This document shows, one piece after another, positions 35,843 through 47,016 of a stretch of DNA of 64,000 nucleotides. The DNA is from Ceriagrion tenellum (lineage: Eukaryota; Arthropoda; Insecta; Odonata; Coenagrionidae): NCBI GenBank assembly GCA_963169105.1, contig OY720636.1, positions 107,880,539-107,944,538 of the forward strand, given 5' to 3'. The stretch's first letter is position 1, and each line of letters starts with the position of its first letter. Below the pieces are notes generated by a model that was not told where the DNA came from, did no database searches, and saw only the letters and a list, made by a program, of their open reading frames with translations. The translations under genes were made by a program, and so were the position numbers.

Positions 35843-37214
35843 TGTATTGAAATACGAAAAGCAGGCATTCAAGTATAATGTAAAGTAAGTAATCAATAGT
35901 TCTATTCACTAAAAACGACTAATTTGTGCCATTTTTTTCCTGAAAATTATGACCAATGAGAAAGCTGCAGGTCCTGGAAAGAATCAAAATAGTTATGACC
36001 AAAAACGTTAACTAGGGAATATTTATGCCAACAGAAGAGGGTTATCCTCCCCTCTCCACAAAAATTATTCGAAAAAAGTGCTCATTACTGAAGAAGCCAA
36101 ACAATACCAAAGGAACATAAAAAATGGCCGACACTTACTGAACATCCGTAAGCGGAGATTCTCCTTAAAAAACGGGAATTTAACATGACTAATGATGGCC
36201 TGTACCTGTTCCTGCTCCATTCCTCCCAAATAGCTATTCGTCTATGTTAGAGGTCCACAATTTTTTAGCATTTTGATACTTGAAAAAAGATAAATTCGAA
36301 GACAAAGATGTGTAATATGAATTGCTAATAGCTACATTCGCGACCCATTAAGTCAGACGCTGGTTAGTACTTGCTTCTTTTTCGTTTACCTAGTCCATAT
36401 TGGCTCTCGTTGGGGATTCAATATTGGGCGAATAAAAAGTTTATTTTTACTTCAAAACCAAAAAATAGCCAATATTGTTTACAAATATTTTCAGTATCGG
36501 TCACTGGAGTGCTTTACGACGGAATTTTGAAGAGGGAGGTTTATCGCATGCGGACCAGTACATCGTCAGCGGCATAATATAGATAACGTTGAAGTACACA
36601 ATGTCGAATAAAACAAAAAGACATAAGATGGCGCGAAAAAAGTAAGAAATTAATATAAAAAAGTGTCGTTGAGATAAATTGAGACGCCACCCAAATGGCA
36701 GGGATGAAACGGCATTCCGTAACGTAGGAGACACATTACGTTAGGGCATGTGCGACGCAAAAATCTAGATTGAGAGAAAATGAAGTTATTCCACAACATT
36801 TTTACGGCCGGATAACTCGGAACTTGGGACGGATAAAGCGATATCACGCTCAGGGCACGTCAAAATATTTCCACTCCGCCAACCAGCGCCTTCCGCCCAC
36901 TCGCCCGGTTCCCCAATTACCCCTCCTCGCCCTCCAACCCTCACTCCCGTCTTCTCTCGAGACGCCTCCCGGCAAAATCACGCTAGTATCTCCGTGCTTC
37001 CGGTTTATCGCTCTCTCACGCTGATGCGCACGCATAACCGATCCCCACGTATGTGCACCACAAATGAGCACCAATTAACCGTCCTAGGCGCGTGATGAAG
37101 GGGTACTACACAGAATTACAGGGCGTTGAATAAACTTTCCTCCAGCGCGAAATGCCAATATGAGCGAAAGAAAAAATATTTTGGCTACGGAAGTGTGGAG
37201 ATAATCTCGTTAAA
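35843..37214. other. Non-coding stretch, no gene seen
   Basis: AT-rich to 36.8 kb, then a GC-richer block (36.86-37.05 kb) with ORFs on both strands and no family resemblance. Confidence 0.35.
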
Positions 37215-37400
37215 GATCGATTGGTTGGTAATTTGGGGAAGCGACCGACGGCAGAGGATGCGATCCTCACTAATTATGGGGGTAGAAGTTGGTAAGGAAA
37301 CAATTATTAAATGGGGAATAAAAGAAGGATGGAGAGAAACTCGGTATCAGCATAACCCAACTCTCAAAGAAAGATGCTAAGGTGGCCTAAGGAATGAGTA
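37215..37400 (-). mobile_element. SINE body fragment (same family as 40.7 and 44.0 kb)
   Basis: Shares with the 40.7-kb SINE the ordered words GATTGGTTGG, GCGACCGAC, GAAGGATGGAGAGAAACTCG (40.7 kb: GAAGGGTGGATAAAAACTCG) and CTCTCAAAGAAAGATGC (40.7 kb: CTCTTAAAGAAATGCGC), as written on the plus strand. The tRNA-like head is missing, so only the 3' body remains. Confidence 0.65.
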
Positions 37401-37806
37401 CTGAAATTTAAGGTGGTTGGAGCGATTTTTTCTATGCACAGAATGGCGTGAAACTTTGTATATATGTACCTAATTATCAAGAATATGTACAGCGTAACGT
37501 TTGATAATTTCCCTTCATCAAGCATATGGCGTTTAATACTTTATTGTTTCCTTAATAATAATGTTTTATTTAAAGCTCTTATGATATAATGGCAATTTTT
37601 TCTTTATCATTTGTTATTTAAAATGTTCTAACTATTTTCATTGATTGTTTTGAAACAATTATTCGAGAAAAAAGAAAGATGAAGAGAAACTCGGTGTCGG
37701 CATTATCCAACTCTCAAAGAAAGATGCAAAGATTCTGAAGGAATGAGTACTGCAACTTAAGGTGGTTTGAGCGATTTTTGTCTATGTACAGAATGGCGTG
37801 AAACTT
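37297..37806. repeat. Direct repeat of about 158 bp, 354 bp apart
   Basis: 37297-37457 and 37651-37806 match: GAAACAATTATT, GAGAGAAACTCGG (copy 2 GAAGAGAAACTCGG), CCAACTCTCAAAGAAAGATG, GGAATGAGTACTG, AAGGTGGTT and CAGAATGGCGTGAAACTT. The repeat includes the end of the SINE fragment plus non-SINE flank, so it arose by segmental duplication after the SINE inserted rather than by a second SINE insertion. Confidence 0.85.
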
Positions 37807-40655
37807 CAATGCTATTTAAACACGCAGCATAACGGCACATTAAATGTATTCCAAAATAATTCGATGACATAATAATATATATTTCTCCTCAACGTGTAAA
37901 CATAAACTTCGTAAGATTATAATGGCCCCCTGACAAATATCAATATCAATACAAGACACGTCAAAGCATATGATTTCACTTTCCGCGCTGTAAAACCAAG
38001 ACATAACGATGCTTTAATTGAGACGAAAATTTGATAATACAATTCTGACATCATTGATGTTACAAAAAGTATTGCATAAATAGATGTGCGTAAGTGAAAT
38101 GTGGCCCGCGAAATTTTTCCGACATAATTGAAAAGTTACATAAATGTGCATTTGACGACAAATGATTCGCTCCACCAAAAAAATCACTGAAGCCACACCA
38201 ACACGATTCTCACATAAAACCGTTTTATACGTGTGATGAAGGAAATTGTTCAAAACTAAGGCAGTTAGTTAAATTTCCCTCAAGAGGGAAATACTGAAAC
38301 CAAAAAAACATGTTTTTCCTTGGAAAGAGTGGAGAAAATCTTGCTAAGGACGACGAGGCATAAAGCACTGTCGGCTACACTATCAATCTCCTTCCGTATT
38401 AAAGAAAAAATTCTCCACGGCCACTTTCTCGCGTTTCCGAGGGTAGGATCAAACCCGTTTTTACAACGGTGAAAGTGAGCCTTAAATATATATCCCGGGC
38501 GATGGAAATTCTTCTCTCCTTTCACCCCCCGACGGCGGGCGAGGATAATTCGCGCCAGCGACTATCCCTGGCGCAGCCCTAATCCAGATGGATGTGCATC
38601 CCCCCGAGTGAATAGCGGCTATTTTTTTTCAAATTTCATATCCGCGAGATTGATGAGGGGTCTGATGAAATGATTATACAGTTTTGGTTTTTAAAAACCC
38701 CGAGCTTCATGCAGCAATGACTCTCCCCTTCGATAAGTACCCACGTCCAAGGAATACATCTTCTCGCAGGGAACCGAAAAAATCCGAAGCTCCACATTAA
38801 TGGACCATTTAGATAAATATCTTTCAACGAGTTCCGTTAAAATGGGAATTTATAAAACGCATTTAGGGCTATCATAAAACAATATTAAGGGTGAGCAAGG
38901 AACTTCCTAAAGCTCTCCCGTCTCGTATCCCCCCCCCCCAAATCCACCTTTCTTTACAACTTTTGCAACAGCTTCTTTACTTGTCAGTGACCACCTGAAG
39001 ATGATGCCAGGAATTATAATCCGGGTTGTGCAATAAATTGATCTGCAAACTGTCTAGTGGTATGTTAAAGTTATTTTTACGAATTAATATGGGACTCCAA
39101 AAATTAGAACCGAGCTTTATATCATTTATTGTGAGCAAAGTAAATGGCGACGGTAAAATAAAACAGTGGTATATTCCAAGCAAATGAAGCACTGGGTATG
39201 GAATGGGAGGGTAAATAAAGGTTCCCAAAAACTGGACACAAATCGTGCAGAGAGCCATGATTTTTCAGTTACACTCATACAAATATTACTTTTTAAGACC
39301 TTCCATCTTATCCGCTTGGTATATACAGCAACCCTTGTCTTTGAATACAGTCTTGGTGCGGTGGGAGAGATTGTGCGCCCCAATGACCCTATAGCTGGAC
39401 TGGTGGGAGAAATAATGCTTGTTTCTCATAGGGCCACCCATACTAGATAGGTCGAAGGGTAGGAGCAAGGTGAATGGTAGTTCTCGAGATGGTGCCACGT
39501 CAACAATACTCATGAGAAAGGTAATGTTAATATATCCCCAACCATCAACAAGCGTTTTGATCACGGAATTCAATCGCAGAGAATCGCTGCACCTGTAAAA
39601 ATCTAGAGAGTTTTCACTCTCAACCATTTAAACCTACGCTAAGCGGTAGTTTGTCCAAGTAATATATTTTTGCAAATAAAATTAAAAAACAACACTCCGA
39701 AAGAGAAATTCGGAACGAGCTGCTAAACTACACCTATCTTCGTCCCGGAAATCCATGCCACTGACCAGAAGCCTGAAAAATTATGAAGGAAAAAGCATTA
39801 TGAACCAAACTAACTTTTTTCCACTGCCAATTAATAATAAACCATTCAGCACGTCATAAGATATGAACAAATGCTTCACGAACTACACAAGCTGCTAATT
39901 TCAATGTTCGCGGCGGGAAAGCAGTACTACATAAGCGTGACGCTGTTTTAGACAGTAAGTTCTCTATCGCAGCAGCATGTAAAGCGATGCTTTAATCACG
40001 TCCGGAAGTATTTTATACCTAACTCAGCACCGTGGCATTTTTCATCTAACAAAACTTTGAAGTAAAAAATAGTTCAATAAAGCATCAATTAAGCGCCAAC
40101 AGTTTTGGTGAGAGAATATTTAAATATCGACCCAAAGCAAACTTCACAGCGACTCGCGTGAGCCCTTTCCCATCAACCGTTAACGAATATAAAATATTGG
40201 GATAAGACAATATGCCTTGATTGTCCATCCATTTACCTAATGAAAGCACGTTTCCTCGGGCCATAAAATTTTTGCCCGCAAGAACTGGAGCAAACATTTT
40301 ACCGCGATAATAGAGAAAGTTCATTGAAAGTTACTCCCGTCAAGCAGAATTACGCCAGCTGCGCGCTCAGCTTGCACGTGAATATTCAGAGCCAAGAAGC
40401 GAAAGCCCTTCATTATTAATTTCAGCCTCCTCGCCAGGGGACGACGCAACGGGAGAGAACATTACCGTGGAGAAATGCGTCGCAAAATGTACGGTCGGGG
40501 GAGAAGGTTGAAGAGAGAAAAGATCAATTGCCGCGTTTCCGCATGCCCCAGCGATTAATACAAGGCTAACAAAGTTCGAATTGCACTCAGCCAAGTCCAC
40601 GGACATAGTAAGCGGCCATACAAAGGAGGGAGCATTGTCCGGAAAGCAGCATTGA
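37807..40655. other. Non-coding stretch, no gene seen
   Basis: Includes a 10-bp poly-C run at about 38930-38939. Overlapping ORFs on both strands at 39.0-39.6 kb (up to 113 codons) resemble no family I can name. No other structure was recognised. Confidence 0.35.
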
Positions 40656-40659
40656 CAAT

Positions 40660-40965
40660 CCTATGGAAAAATTGGATTGGATTCTGGGGAGGCGACCGAC
40701 AGCTTAGGTCATTTGCGACATAGAGGTTAGGTGGGGGAGGAAGGGTGGATAAAAACTCGGCCTCGGCATAAGCCTGCTCTTAAAGAAATGCGCCAAGGGG
40801 ACCACGGCTTTACGTCTCATCCGACAGATGGAGTACTGTATTTGAGGCGCCACAAAACATTCAAGTAGGGATCGGGTTTCCTCTGAAAAACATACTCCAC
40901 TGCAGGGATTTGAACCCTGGTCGCCCATACGGTTAGCCAGTACTCTAGCCACCACACCAACCCAA
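40660..40965 (-). mobile_element. tRNA-derived SINE, best copy
   Basis: On the minus strand from about 40965: a tRNA-like head with TGGCTAGAGTACTGG (A-box-like) and GGTTCAAATCC (perfect B-box class), then a body of about 220 bp with CTGTCGGATGAGACGTAAAG, CCGTGGTCCCCTTGGCGC, GAGCAGGCTTATGCCGAGGC, CACCCTTCCTCCCCC and GTCGGTCGCCTCCCC. Three copies in this window share the body. Transcription would be by RNA polymerase III from the internal boxes, as for tRNA-SINEs in general. No target duplication was confirmed. Confidence 0.8.
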
Positions 40966-40984
40966 TCCCCTCCTGTGGAAAAAG

Positions 40985-41046
40985 AATCACCTATGAGACC
41001 GAGACATGGACTTCAACGCCGACGATTAATCACTGAGCCACCTAGT
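40985..41046 (-). repeat. Second tRNA-like head next to the SINE
   Basis: On the minus strand, CTAGGTGGCTCAGTGATTAA carries a good A box (TGGCTCAGTG). The expected B-box position is degraded. It lies directly upstream of, and in the same orientation as, the SINE head at 40.96 kb. It may be a second SINE remnant or part of a dimeric SINE. Confidence 0.4.
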
Positions 41047-41127
41047 TTATTTTGAAAAATCTTATTAAATTTACCAGGCATTCCGTGCCACTGCATCACC
41101 ATAAATATTTACACGATTGTACTACGG

Positions 41128-41340
41128 CAGTTTGAGTGAAGTATCATTCCACCTAAAAATCAATGAATTTGGTCTCATTTTAATGAAAAATATCTCACCC
41201 TTCCAAAGATAACAAAATATCAGCCCCTTACGGTAGTTAGAGCGAAATATCGTTTTACCGAGAAATCGATGAATTTTGTCTCATTTTAAAGAAAAATATA
41301 TCACCCTTCGATTGACACCAAATATTCAACCCCTTACCAC
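41128..41340. repeat. Two-copy tandem duplication, period about 106 bp
   Basis: CAATGAATTTGGTCTCATTT at 41161 and CGATGAATTTTGTCTCATTT at 41267 sit in matching contexts (AAATATCTCACCCTTC / AAATATATCACCCTTC, then CAGCCCCTTAC / CAACCCCTTAC). AT-rich, non-coding. Confidence 0.8.
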
Positions 41341-41344
41341 ATTA

Positions 41345-42310
41345 CTTTCCGCGATATTTGCAGAAAAAACACCAGTCATTTTACATGGGAGAAGGTGCGT
41401 GTGTGCACTCCATAGAGATCTTATTTAACAATTGAGGAATTTCTAACACCTAGATCTCGTCAAAAAACCAGTGTGTAGTTTGTGGGTTTTCTCAACTATT
41501 TTTGAAAATAAATCATATAGTCACCGCAGTAAATTCACAATAAACTTTCCGATTAGATGGAGTTGCAAACGTACCGCGTGAAAAAAAAATGAGTCAAGTT
41601 AAATACTTATTTAGATATTTTCATTTGGTGACTTATAATTTCTGTCATGTAAAACTATATAACTGCACCATTAATAATGCAATGTTTATTCGTGTGTCTC
41701 ACAGCTGGTGAAATCAAAACGTATAATTCGAATATGGTCTCTATTATGATTAGGGAACTATCTCGCTCGCTCTACCTTAACGAACTACTCTCCGAGCATT
41801 TTGACGAAAAATACCGGCCCTTTCACACAAGAAATGGCACGTCTGTTCACACCAGAGAGTCCTTAATTTAAAAAATGAGGTTTTTATACCTCCTAGATCT
41901 CGTAAAAAAATTACCAGAGGGTAGTTTGCATGTCTCAACCATAAAAAAAACAAATTGTGTATTCATCGCAGTAGTTTTTTCAGAATCGCCAAAAAAACCC
42001 TTCCGTCGTGACGGTATTTTAAACGTGCCGCGTGAAAATTATGAGTCAAGTCAAATACTTATGTTGATATTTTTATTTAATTTATTAGAATTTTAGTCAT
42101 ATAAAAGTATATTATAGCACCGTTAATAATGCAATATTTAATTCATGCTTCCCACAGCTGCTGAAATTAAAACGTATTATTCGAATATGGTCCCTATTAT
42201 GACTTGGGAACTATATCGCTCAAACTACCCTAAGACAACTTTCCAGTATTTCACAGTTTTTTTCTATTAACACCTTGTTAAGGCAATTTCTAGCACTGAT
42301 GAATCTAGGT
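41345..42310. repeat. Tandem duplication, period about 447 bp, 2.2 copies
   Basis: Copy 1 is about 41345-41790, copy 2 about 41791-42235, and a partial third copy runs to about 42310. Markers in order: CTAGATCTCGT (41450, 41893), CCGCGTGAAAA, ATGAGTCAAGT, AATACTTAT, TTAATAATGCAAT and GAATATGGTC (41730, 42183). Copy 3 begins at CTACCCTAAGACAACTTTCC. Divergence by eye is about 20 percent. It directly follows the 106-bp duplication, so 41.1-42.3 kb is one tandem-rich block. Confidence 0.82.
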
Positions 42311-44009
42311 GTGAATAATCGCAGGAATACATAAATAAGGGAAAAGCTCAAAGTATTATTATTACAATGGATATCCGTCAATGTCACGTAGTCACATCCG
42401 GAACCATCAAATTTGAGCATTATAAGTCTATTTTCAAGGTAATTTAAGGAATACTACGGGAATAAAAACACTCATATATCCCGAATTTTTCATCATGTGG
42501 ATGCAATAAAATTGATTCATGAATAAATTATTCAGTTTATATTTTTTCTAACTTTTGCAGCAGTTGAAAGTAGTTTCAAATTTTTCGCGACGCGAAAATG
42601 AAAAAAAAATCTTCTAAATGGATGAATTTATAAGCAATGAATGCGCATTTTGACCTGAAACGCAATTCAAGTCTTCAAAATATGAATCCCATTTTCATTA
42701 TTCAACAGTCTCAACAAGGAATTGTTCATTTTATACGCACTATGCACTCAACTCCGTAACAATCAATTTGAGATTCCACTCATTGGCGACATTGAAATCA
42801 TAAAACCATGCTTCGCCGCTGGAGCGGCAAATTAAATGACTTTTTATCGATCCACCCCGAGAAATGTGCTGCATCAAATTTCCACGAGCCTATATCTCTT
42901 TTAAATGCACAAATTAAATACTTGACTTTCATTCAACGGTTAACAATCTAAAATTTCAATTGGTGCCACGTCATTCATTTCAGCCTGTTAAAAGATAATC
43001 TTATATTAGCTGATCAGTCCGAAAGCTCTTTCAAATTACACATTAGTGCGTCACATAATCCCTTTTAGAGGCGATAAATTTAGATTACATCCGAAGAGTT
43101 AATCCAATATATCGAATAATGCCGCAACGCAAAGCGCACGCATTAGTACAATCCGCGAGCTGGCATTAAATATTTCGATTCCCTCATGAGTCCTACGGGC
43201 CCGGTCCTAAAGAGCGGGGGTTCGCCACGGGCTTCGATTTTTCGACCTGATCGAACTCCGCGGTCCAGACGCGCCTTGGAATGGAAGGGGTTAAGCCTGA
43301 AGGAGAAAACGATGGTCCAGCGGAGAGAGAGAGAAGGAAAGGGAATACAACAGGGAGGAGGAAGAGCAAGTACAATAGCAGAGAGATATTGACGAGAGCG
43401 TCCTTCCATTTTTTTACCCCTCCACGAAACGCGGCATTTCGTTGGAGCGTTTTATATTTTTTTATGTTCCAAAAGCCCAAAAAACCCTTCAAAAAGTTTC
43501 CCACTACTCATCTAAGGGTGGTAGTCGTCATCGTCGCAGTCGGAGGCTACAAAGGGAGTAACGAGGCCAAGGCCGTCTGGAGAGCTCGGCGGATGAATCA
43601 TTAAGGGGACGAGGTCTTACTACTTACGTTGTCCGCCGAGGAACAGGGGATCTCGTCGGTCTGACCGGCTACGAGCGACAGAGGAGATCTATGTGATTAT
43701 TGGGTTCGCGATTATTGGAAAACCCAGTAGGATGCGAAACACTGAGAGGCACCGAAATTGCACGCAACTTCTCTCGTATTGGTAAAATGCAAACGGTGCG
43801 AGTTCTAATCAAGCGCCACACAGTTCTCCCTTCCCTGAGCTCGGTGAATTTCATTGTCGGCCTTGCGCCGAGGCAATCCTCGTAATACGCCCTTGTTCCA
43901 TTACGCTAAACGCAGCCTTTGAGAACAGGGGTCAAAGGGACCGGACCATAAACCTCCCCACTCCAATCTCAAGTTGTTTCATTTTATGGGTGCCATGAGA
44001 AACTTTGGG
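42311..44009. other. Non-coding stretch, no gene seen
   Basis: AT-rich to 43.1 kb; 43.19-43.65 kb is GC-richer with ORFs on both strands (up to 107 codons) and a short GAGAGAGAGA run near 43.33 kb. No family resemblance. Confidence 0.35.
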
Positions 44010-44345
44010 GGTATCCTGAAATTCTTGATTGGTTGGTTATATGGCTAGGCAACCGACAAGTGAGGGCATTCAGGCCACAGAGGACAAGATTTGGTCGTTG
44101 TTAAGGATAGGGCTATTCGCAGAATGAAGGAAGGGTGCGGAAGAATTCGGCGTAGGCATCAGCCTACTCTGAGCGAATGGAGCCGAGGGTAACAGTTTAA
44201 CATGTCACCCGACGGATGGATTACTGTATTTCCCAGCTCTTTACACGGCATCCAAGTAGGAATTGAGATTGTTATGAAAAATCTACGCCACTACCGTATT
44301 TCACAGCCGAGTTTTGAAGTATGTACTCGAGCTAACTCACCAGCC
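44010..44345 (-). mobile_element. tRNA-derived SINE, degraded copy
   Basis: Same orientation and order of blocks as the 40.7-kb SINE. Plus-strand words GATTGGTTGG, GCAACCGAC, GAAGGAAGGGTGCGG, GGCATCAGCCTACTCTGAGC, GGATTACTGTATT and CATCCAAGTAGGAATTGAG correspond to GATTGGATTGG, GCGACCGAC, GAGGAAGGGTGG, GGCATAAGCCTGCTCTTAAA, GAGTACTGTATT and CATTCAAGTAGGGATCGGG. The head (minus strand GGGCTGGTGAGTTAGCTCGA) is recognisable but its B box is lost. An old copy. Confidence 0.75.
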
Positions 44346-44824
44346 CGATTCCTGAAGAATCTATTTCGATATGAAATTAGCAGGCGAGACTAAAATATTA
44401 TAGGGAAAGTAAATCTTATTGAAAAAAAATTACGCTTCTCCACTCATAAGTCGCGACCGCAGCAAAAGACATTCTCTACTGCCTATTTAAAATTTGATTT
44501 TTCTTTGATATTTAGTATTTCCCGCTGAAATCAGGTATTCCCAGAAATGGAGGTAATTAGTTTTTAAGAGTAAGTGGTGCCAACAAATTGCGTTGAAAAA
44601 AAAACACCGTTGAAAAAGTAGTAGCTTGCGTGAAGGTCCACACTTTGAACTCGCCCAGATAAAAGGTTTTAATCAATCAAGCAATGTTGAAGAAAACTCA
44701 TCATAATCTCAAGGAAAAGACTCAATTACGGGAGAGGCATTCTTCGCACGAACGGTAAAATGTTGTCGTTAACAGAACTTGCGCACTTCCGCAGTCAATT
44801 CAACAGCGACCTCCATCATATGAG
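44346..44824. other. Non-coding stretch, no gene seen
   Basis: AT-rich spacer between the SINE copy and the inverted-repeat element; nothing recognised. Confidence 0.35.
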
Positions 44825-45066
44825 GACCCCAGAAGTCAAGGGGTCTAAGTAACAAAACCATTGTTTAGAAAAAACTTAAGTCAAAGCTGAAAATGTTTGG
44901 TACAACCCACTAAGTAGTTAAGAGGCATTACCCTAGATAGCAGCACCTGTCAAGAAAATCACTTGGATCCCTTTACCACCTAAAATATTAATATTTTCAC
45001 ATCCCATTCCTGTACCTAACTTATTTTTTTCAAAAATGTCACTTAAACCCCTTGACTTCTGGGGTC
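44825..45066. mobile_element. 242-bp inverted-repeat (MITE-like) element
   Basis: 30-bp terminal inverted repeats: GACCCCAGAAGTCAAGGGGT... at 44825-44854, with its complement at 45037-45066, differing at two positions. The interior of about 180 bp is non-coding. CATAT occurs just outside both ends (about 44818-44822 and 45069-45073), which could be part of a target duplication, but the exact boundary is ambiguous, so the superfamily is left open. Confidence 0.78.
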
Positions 45067-45340
45067 TACATATTTCCTACGATTCGCTTCTAAACCTGTG
45101 AAGGCCAGCTGCAATCCCGCACATACCTTGTGGCGGCTGATATGCTCCTTAATATCCAGATGTTCGCGAGAACAGATCACTGTTAATGGTCTTGCGTCTT
45201 CAGAACACGAAGAATATGCATTTATCCCAGCATAAGTATTTGAGCCAGCGCTAAATCCCAGAGAGGTCGTCCTGGCTCAGAACATCCCCATACAAAGCCT
45301 AAACTGTATAAATTTACCCTGAACCATAGTAAAAATACTG

Positions 45341-45538
45341 AGTGCCCACCATGAGGAACCAAAGGAGGAGCTTCAATGAGATATATTTAACATTACACAC
45401 TAAGGTAAGACACCTTAGACTAAGATGTAAGACTAAGGTAAGTGCCCACCATGAGGAACCAACAAGGAGGAACTTCAATGAGATATATTTAACATTACAC
45501 ACTAAGGTAAGACACTGTGTCCAATAATCTCACCTGAA
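45341..45538. repeat. Two-copy tandem duplication, period exactly 100 bp
   Basis: GTGCCCACCATGAGGAACCA starts at 45342 and again at 45442. Both are followed by CTTCAATGAGATATATTTAA and CATTACACACTAAGGTAAGA. Near identity suggests a recent event. ORFs on both strands in the block merely mirror the repeat. Confidence 0.9.
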
Positions 45539-45553
45539 AAATAGTTTTTCTCC

Positions 45554-45650
45554 ATAATGAAATTAAACAGCAGCAGTTGTACTGTCCACTTGTATTTGTA
45601 TAAAAAATAAAAGTGGACAGTACAACTCCAGCTGTTCAATTTCATTATTG
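45554..45650. repeat. Perfectly folding hairpin, about 38-bp arms
   Basis: The left arm 45554-45591 (AATGAAATT, GTTGTACTGTCCACTT) and right arm 45610-45650 (AAGTGGACAGTACAAC, AATTTCATT) are inverted copies with about three mismatches around an 18-bp loop. It may be a small foldback transposon remnant. The shape and length would also fit a microRNA-type precursor, but no other evidence supports that. Confidence 0.8.
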
Positions 45651-46496
45651 AAAAGCTGTCCCACCACGTAACGCCAGATACGGTTGAATTTAGTTTTTTT
45701 TCAGTTGAAAACGGAAGATTTATAGTTAATACAATATTTATTTTATTAACATTCTTATTTTTCTTGTGCATTAAGGAATACAAATCTCATATTCATCCCG
45801 AGAAGCATAAAAAATTACCGGAAACCCTTTTTCTTACACAAACATCGTCAACCCACACCTCATTTGAGTAATTACTTCAGTACTATGGTAGGCGGAAAAA
45901 ACACACAAAAAAACATCGCGGTCAAAAGGTCGGAAGGATAAATTGAGTTCGTTCCGCGTCTGAAACACATATAGACCTAACTCTATGAGTCGCAGCACAG
46001 AAGTCACTGACCGGTCTTCGCTAGTAACAACACTGAGGGACACAACAGGAGACTACCACCATTCCTCATTGAAGGAGTGTATTGCGGTAAATTCGTAGAA
46101 ACTGGGGAAGCTTTCAAGTCACACAGCGCTAGGAGGAATTTTCTTCCGCCGAGTTCCAGAGAGTGTCTTCCCTAATGACGACACTCGCTGAAAGCAGGAA
46201 AAGAGCAAAGCCAAAAAATACTCCGTGGACGGCGGAGTCCGGCTGAAAAACTTCAGCCTCAATTACTATTTCCCAGCCGCAAAGTTAGCGGCGACGGCTA
46301 AAGTCAAACCATCTGAGAGGACGACCTCATTTTTCACCAAATTCCGGCACCAAAAACGGTGATTGTCTCTCTGAATCCTGAAAAGTTTCATGCTGGTCGC
46401 TTATGTTACCTTCCTTTTTTTGAAAAAACACAATCATCACGACTTCGTCTGTCACGTGTCATGCTTGGCTAACATTTTACGCCATATTCATCATCA
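45651..46496. other. Non-coding stretch, no gene seen
   Basis: Short ORFs without family resemblance; no repeat recognised. Confidence 0.35.
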
Positions 46497-47016
46497 GTTA
46501 CGATTGATTCGCCAGCGTTCTACAATAGATAGACAGATCTTTGGAATTATTTATAACATTTTTGGGTCCCCAATAGAGTGTCTAATCGTATTCTTCCCTC
46601 TTATCAATCAATCTTATGTGCAGATCCATATAAATGCGTCCACCGTCCACGTTTTCTGCGACAACGCTGGTTGTAACGTGGAGTTACGATTGATGCTTCA
46701 TCGATTCGTCAGTGTCCTGCAATAGATCAGCAGATCTTTGAAATTACTTATAAAATTTTTTGGCCTCCAATAGAATGTCTCATCGAAACATAGCCTATGC
46801 CATAGCCAATTTATTCTTAATATATTAGCCTAACCTACATTTTCTGCCACAACCTCGTAAAATCCACTTCAGGCAAAAATATGCAGTCCAAAACGCCTTT
46901 CTTTTGCCTTCCTCTTTGGCTCTCTATCAGCATTCTTCCCTCTATCATTCAATCTGATGTGCAGTTCCCTCTTAATGCGTCCACTCTCCATGTTTTCTGC
47001 GACAATGCTGGTTGTA
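46497..47016. repeat. Composite interspersed tandem repeat, units A-B-A-B
   Basis: Unit A (GTTACGATTGAT, CAGATCTTTGGAATTA, CAATAGAGTGTCT) lies at 46497-46583 and 46683-46775. Unit B (ATTCTTCCCTCT, TGTGCAG, AATGCGTCCAC, GTTTTCTGCGACAACGCTGG) lies at 46589-46676 and 46930-47016. The second A and B are separated by about 150 bp of unrelated sequence. This explains why two unrelated ORFs share the peptide HVFCDNAGC. Confidence 0.82.

Noticed and set aside
39286..39627. 113-codon minus-strand ORF as an RT fragment
   Set aside because: Some phrases look transposon-like, but no block matches a recognised RT, endonuclease or transposase pattern.
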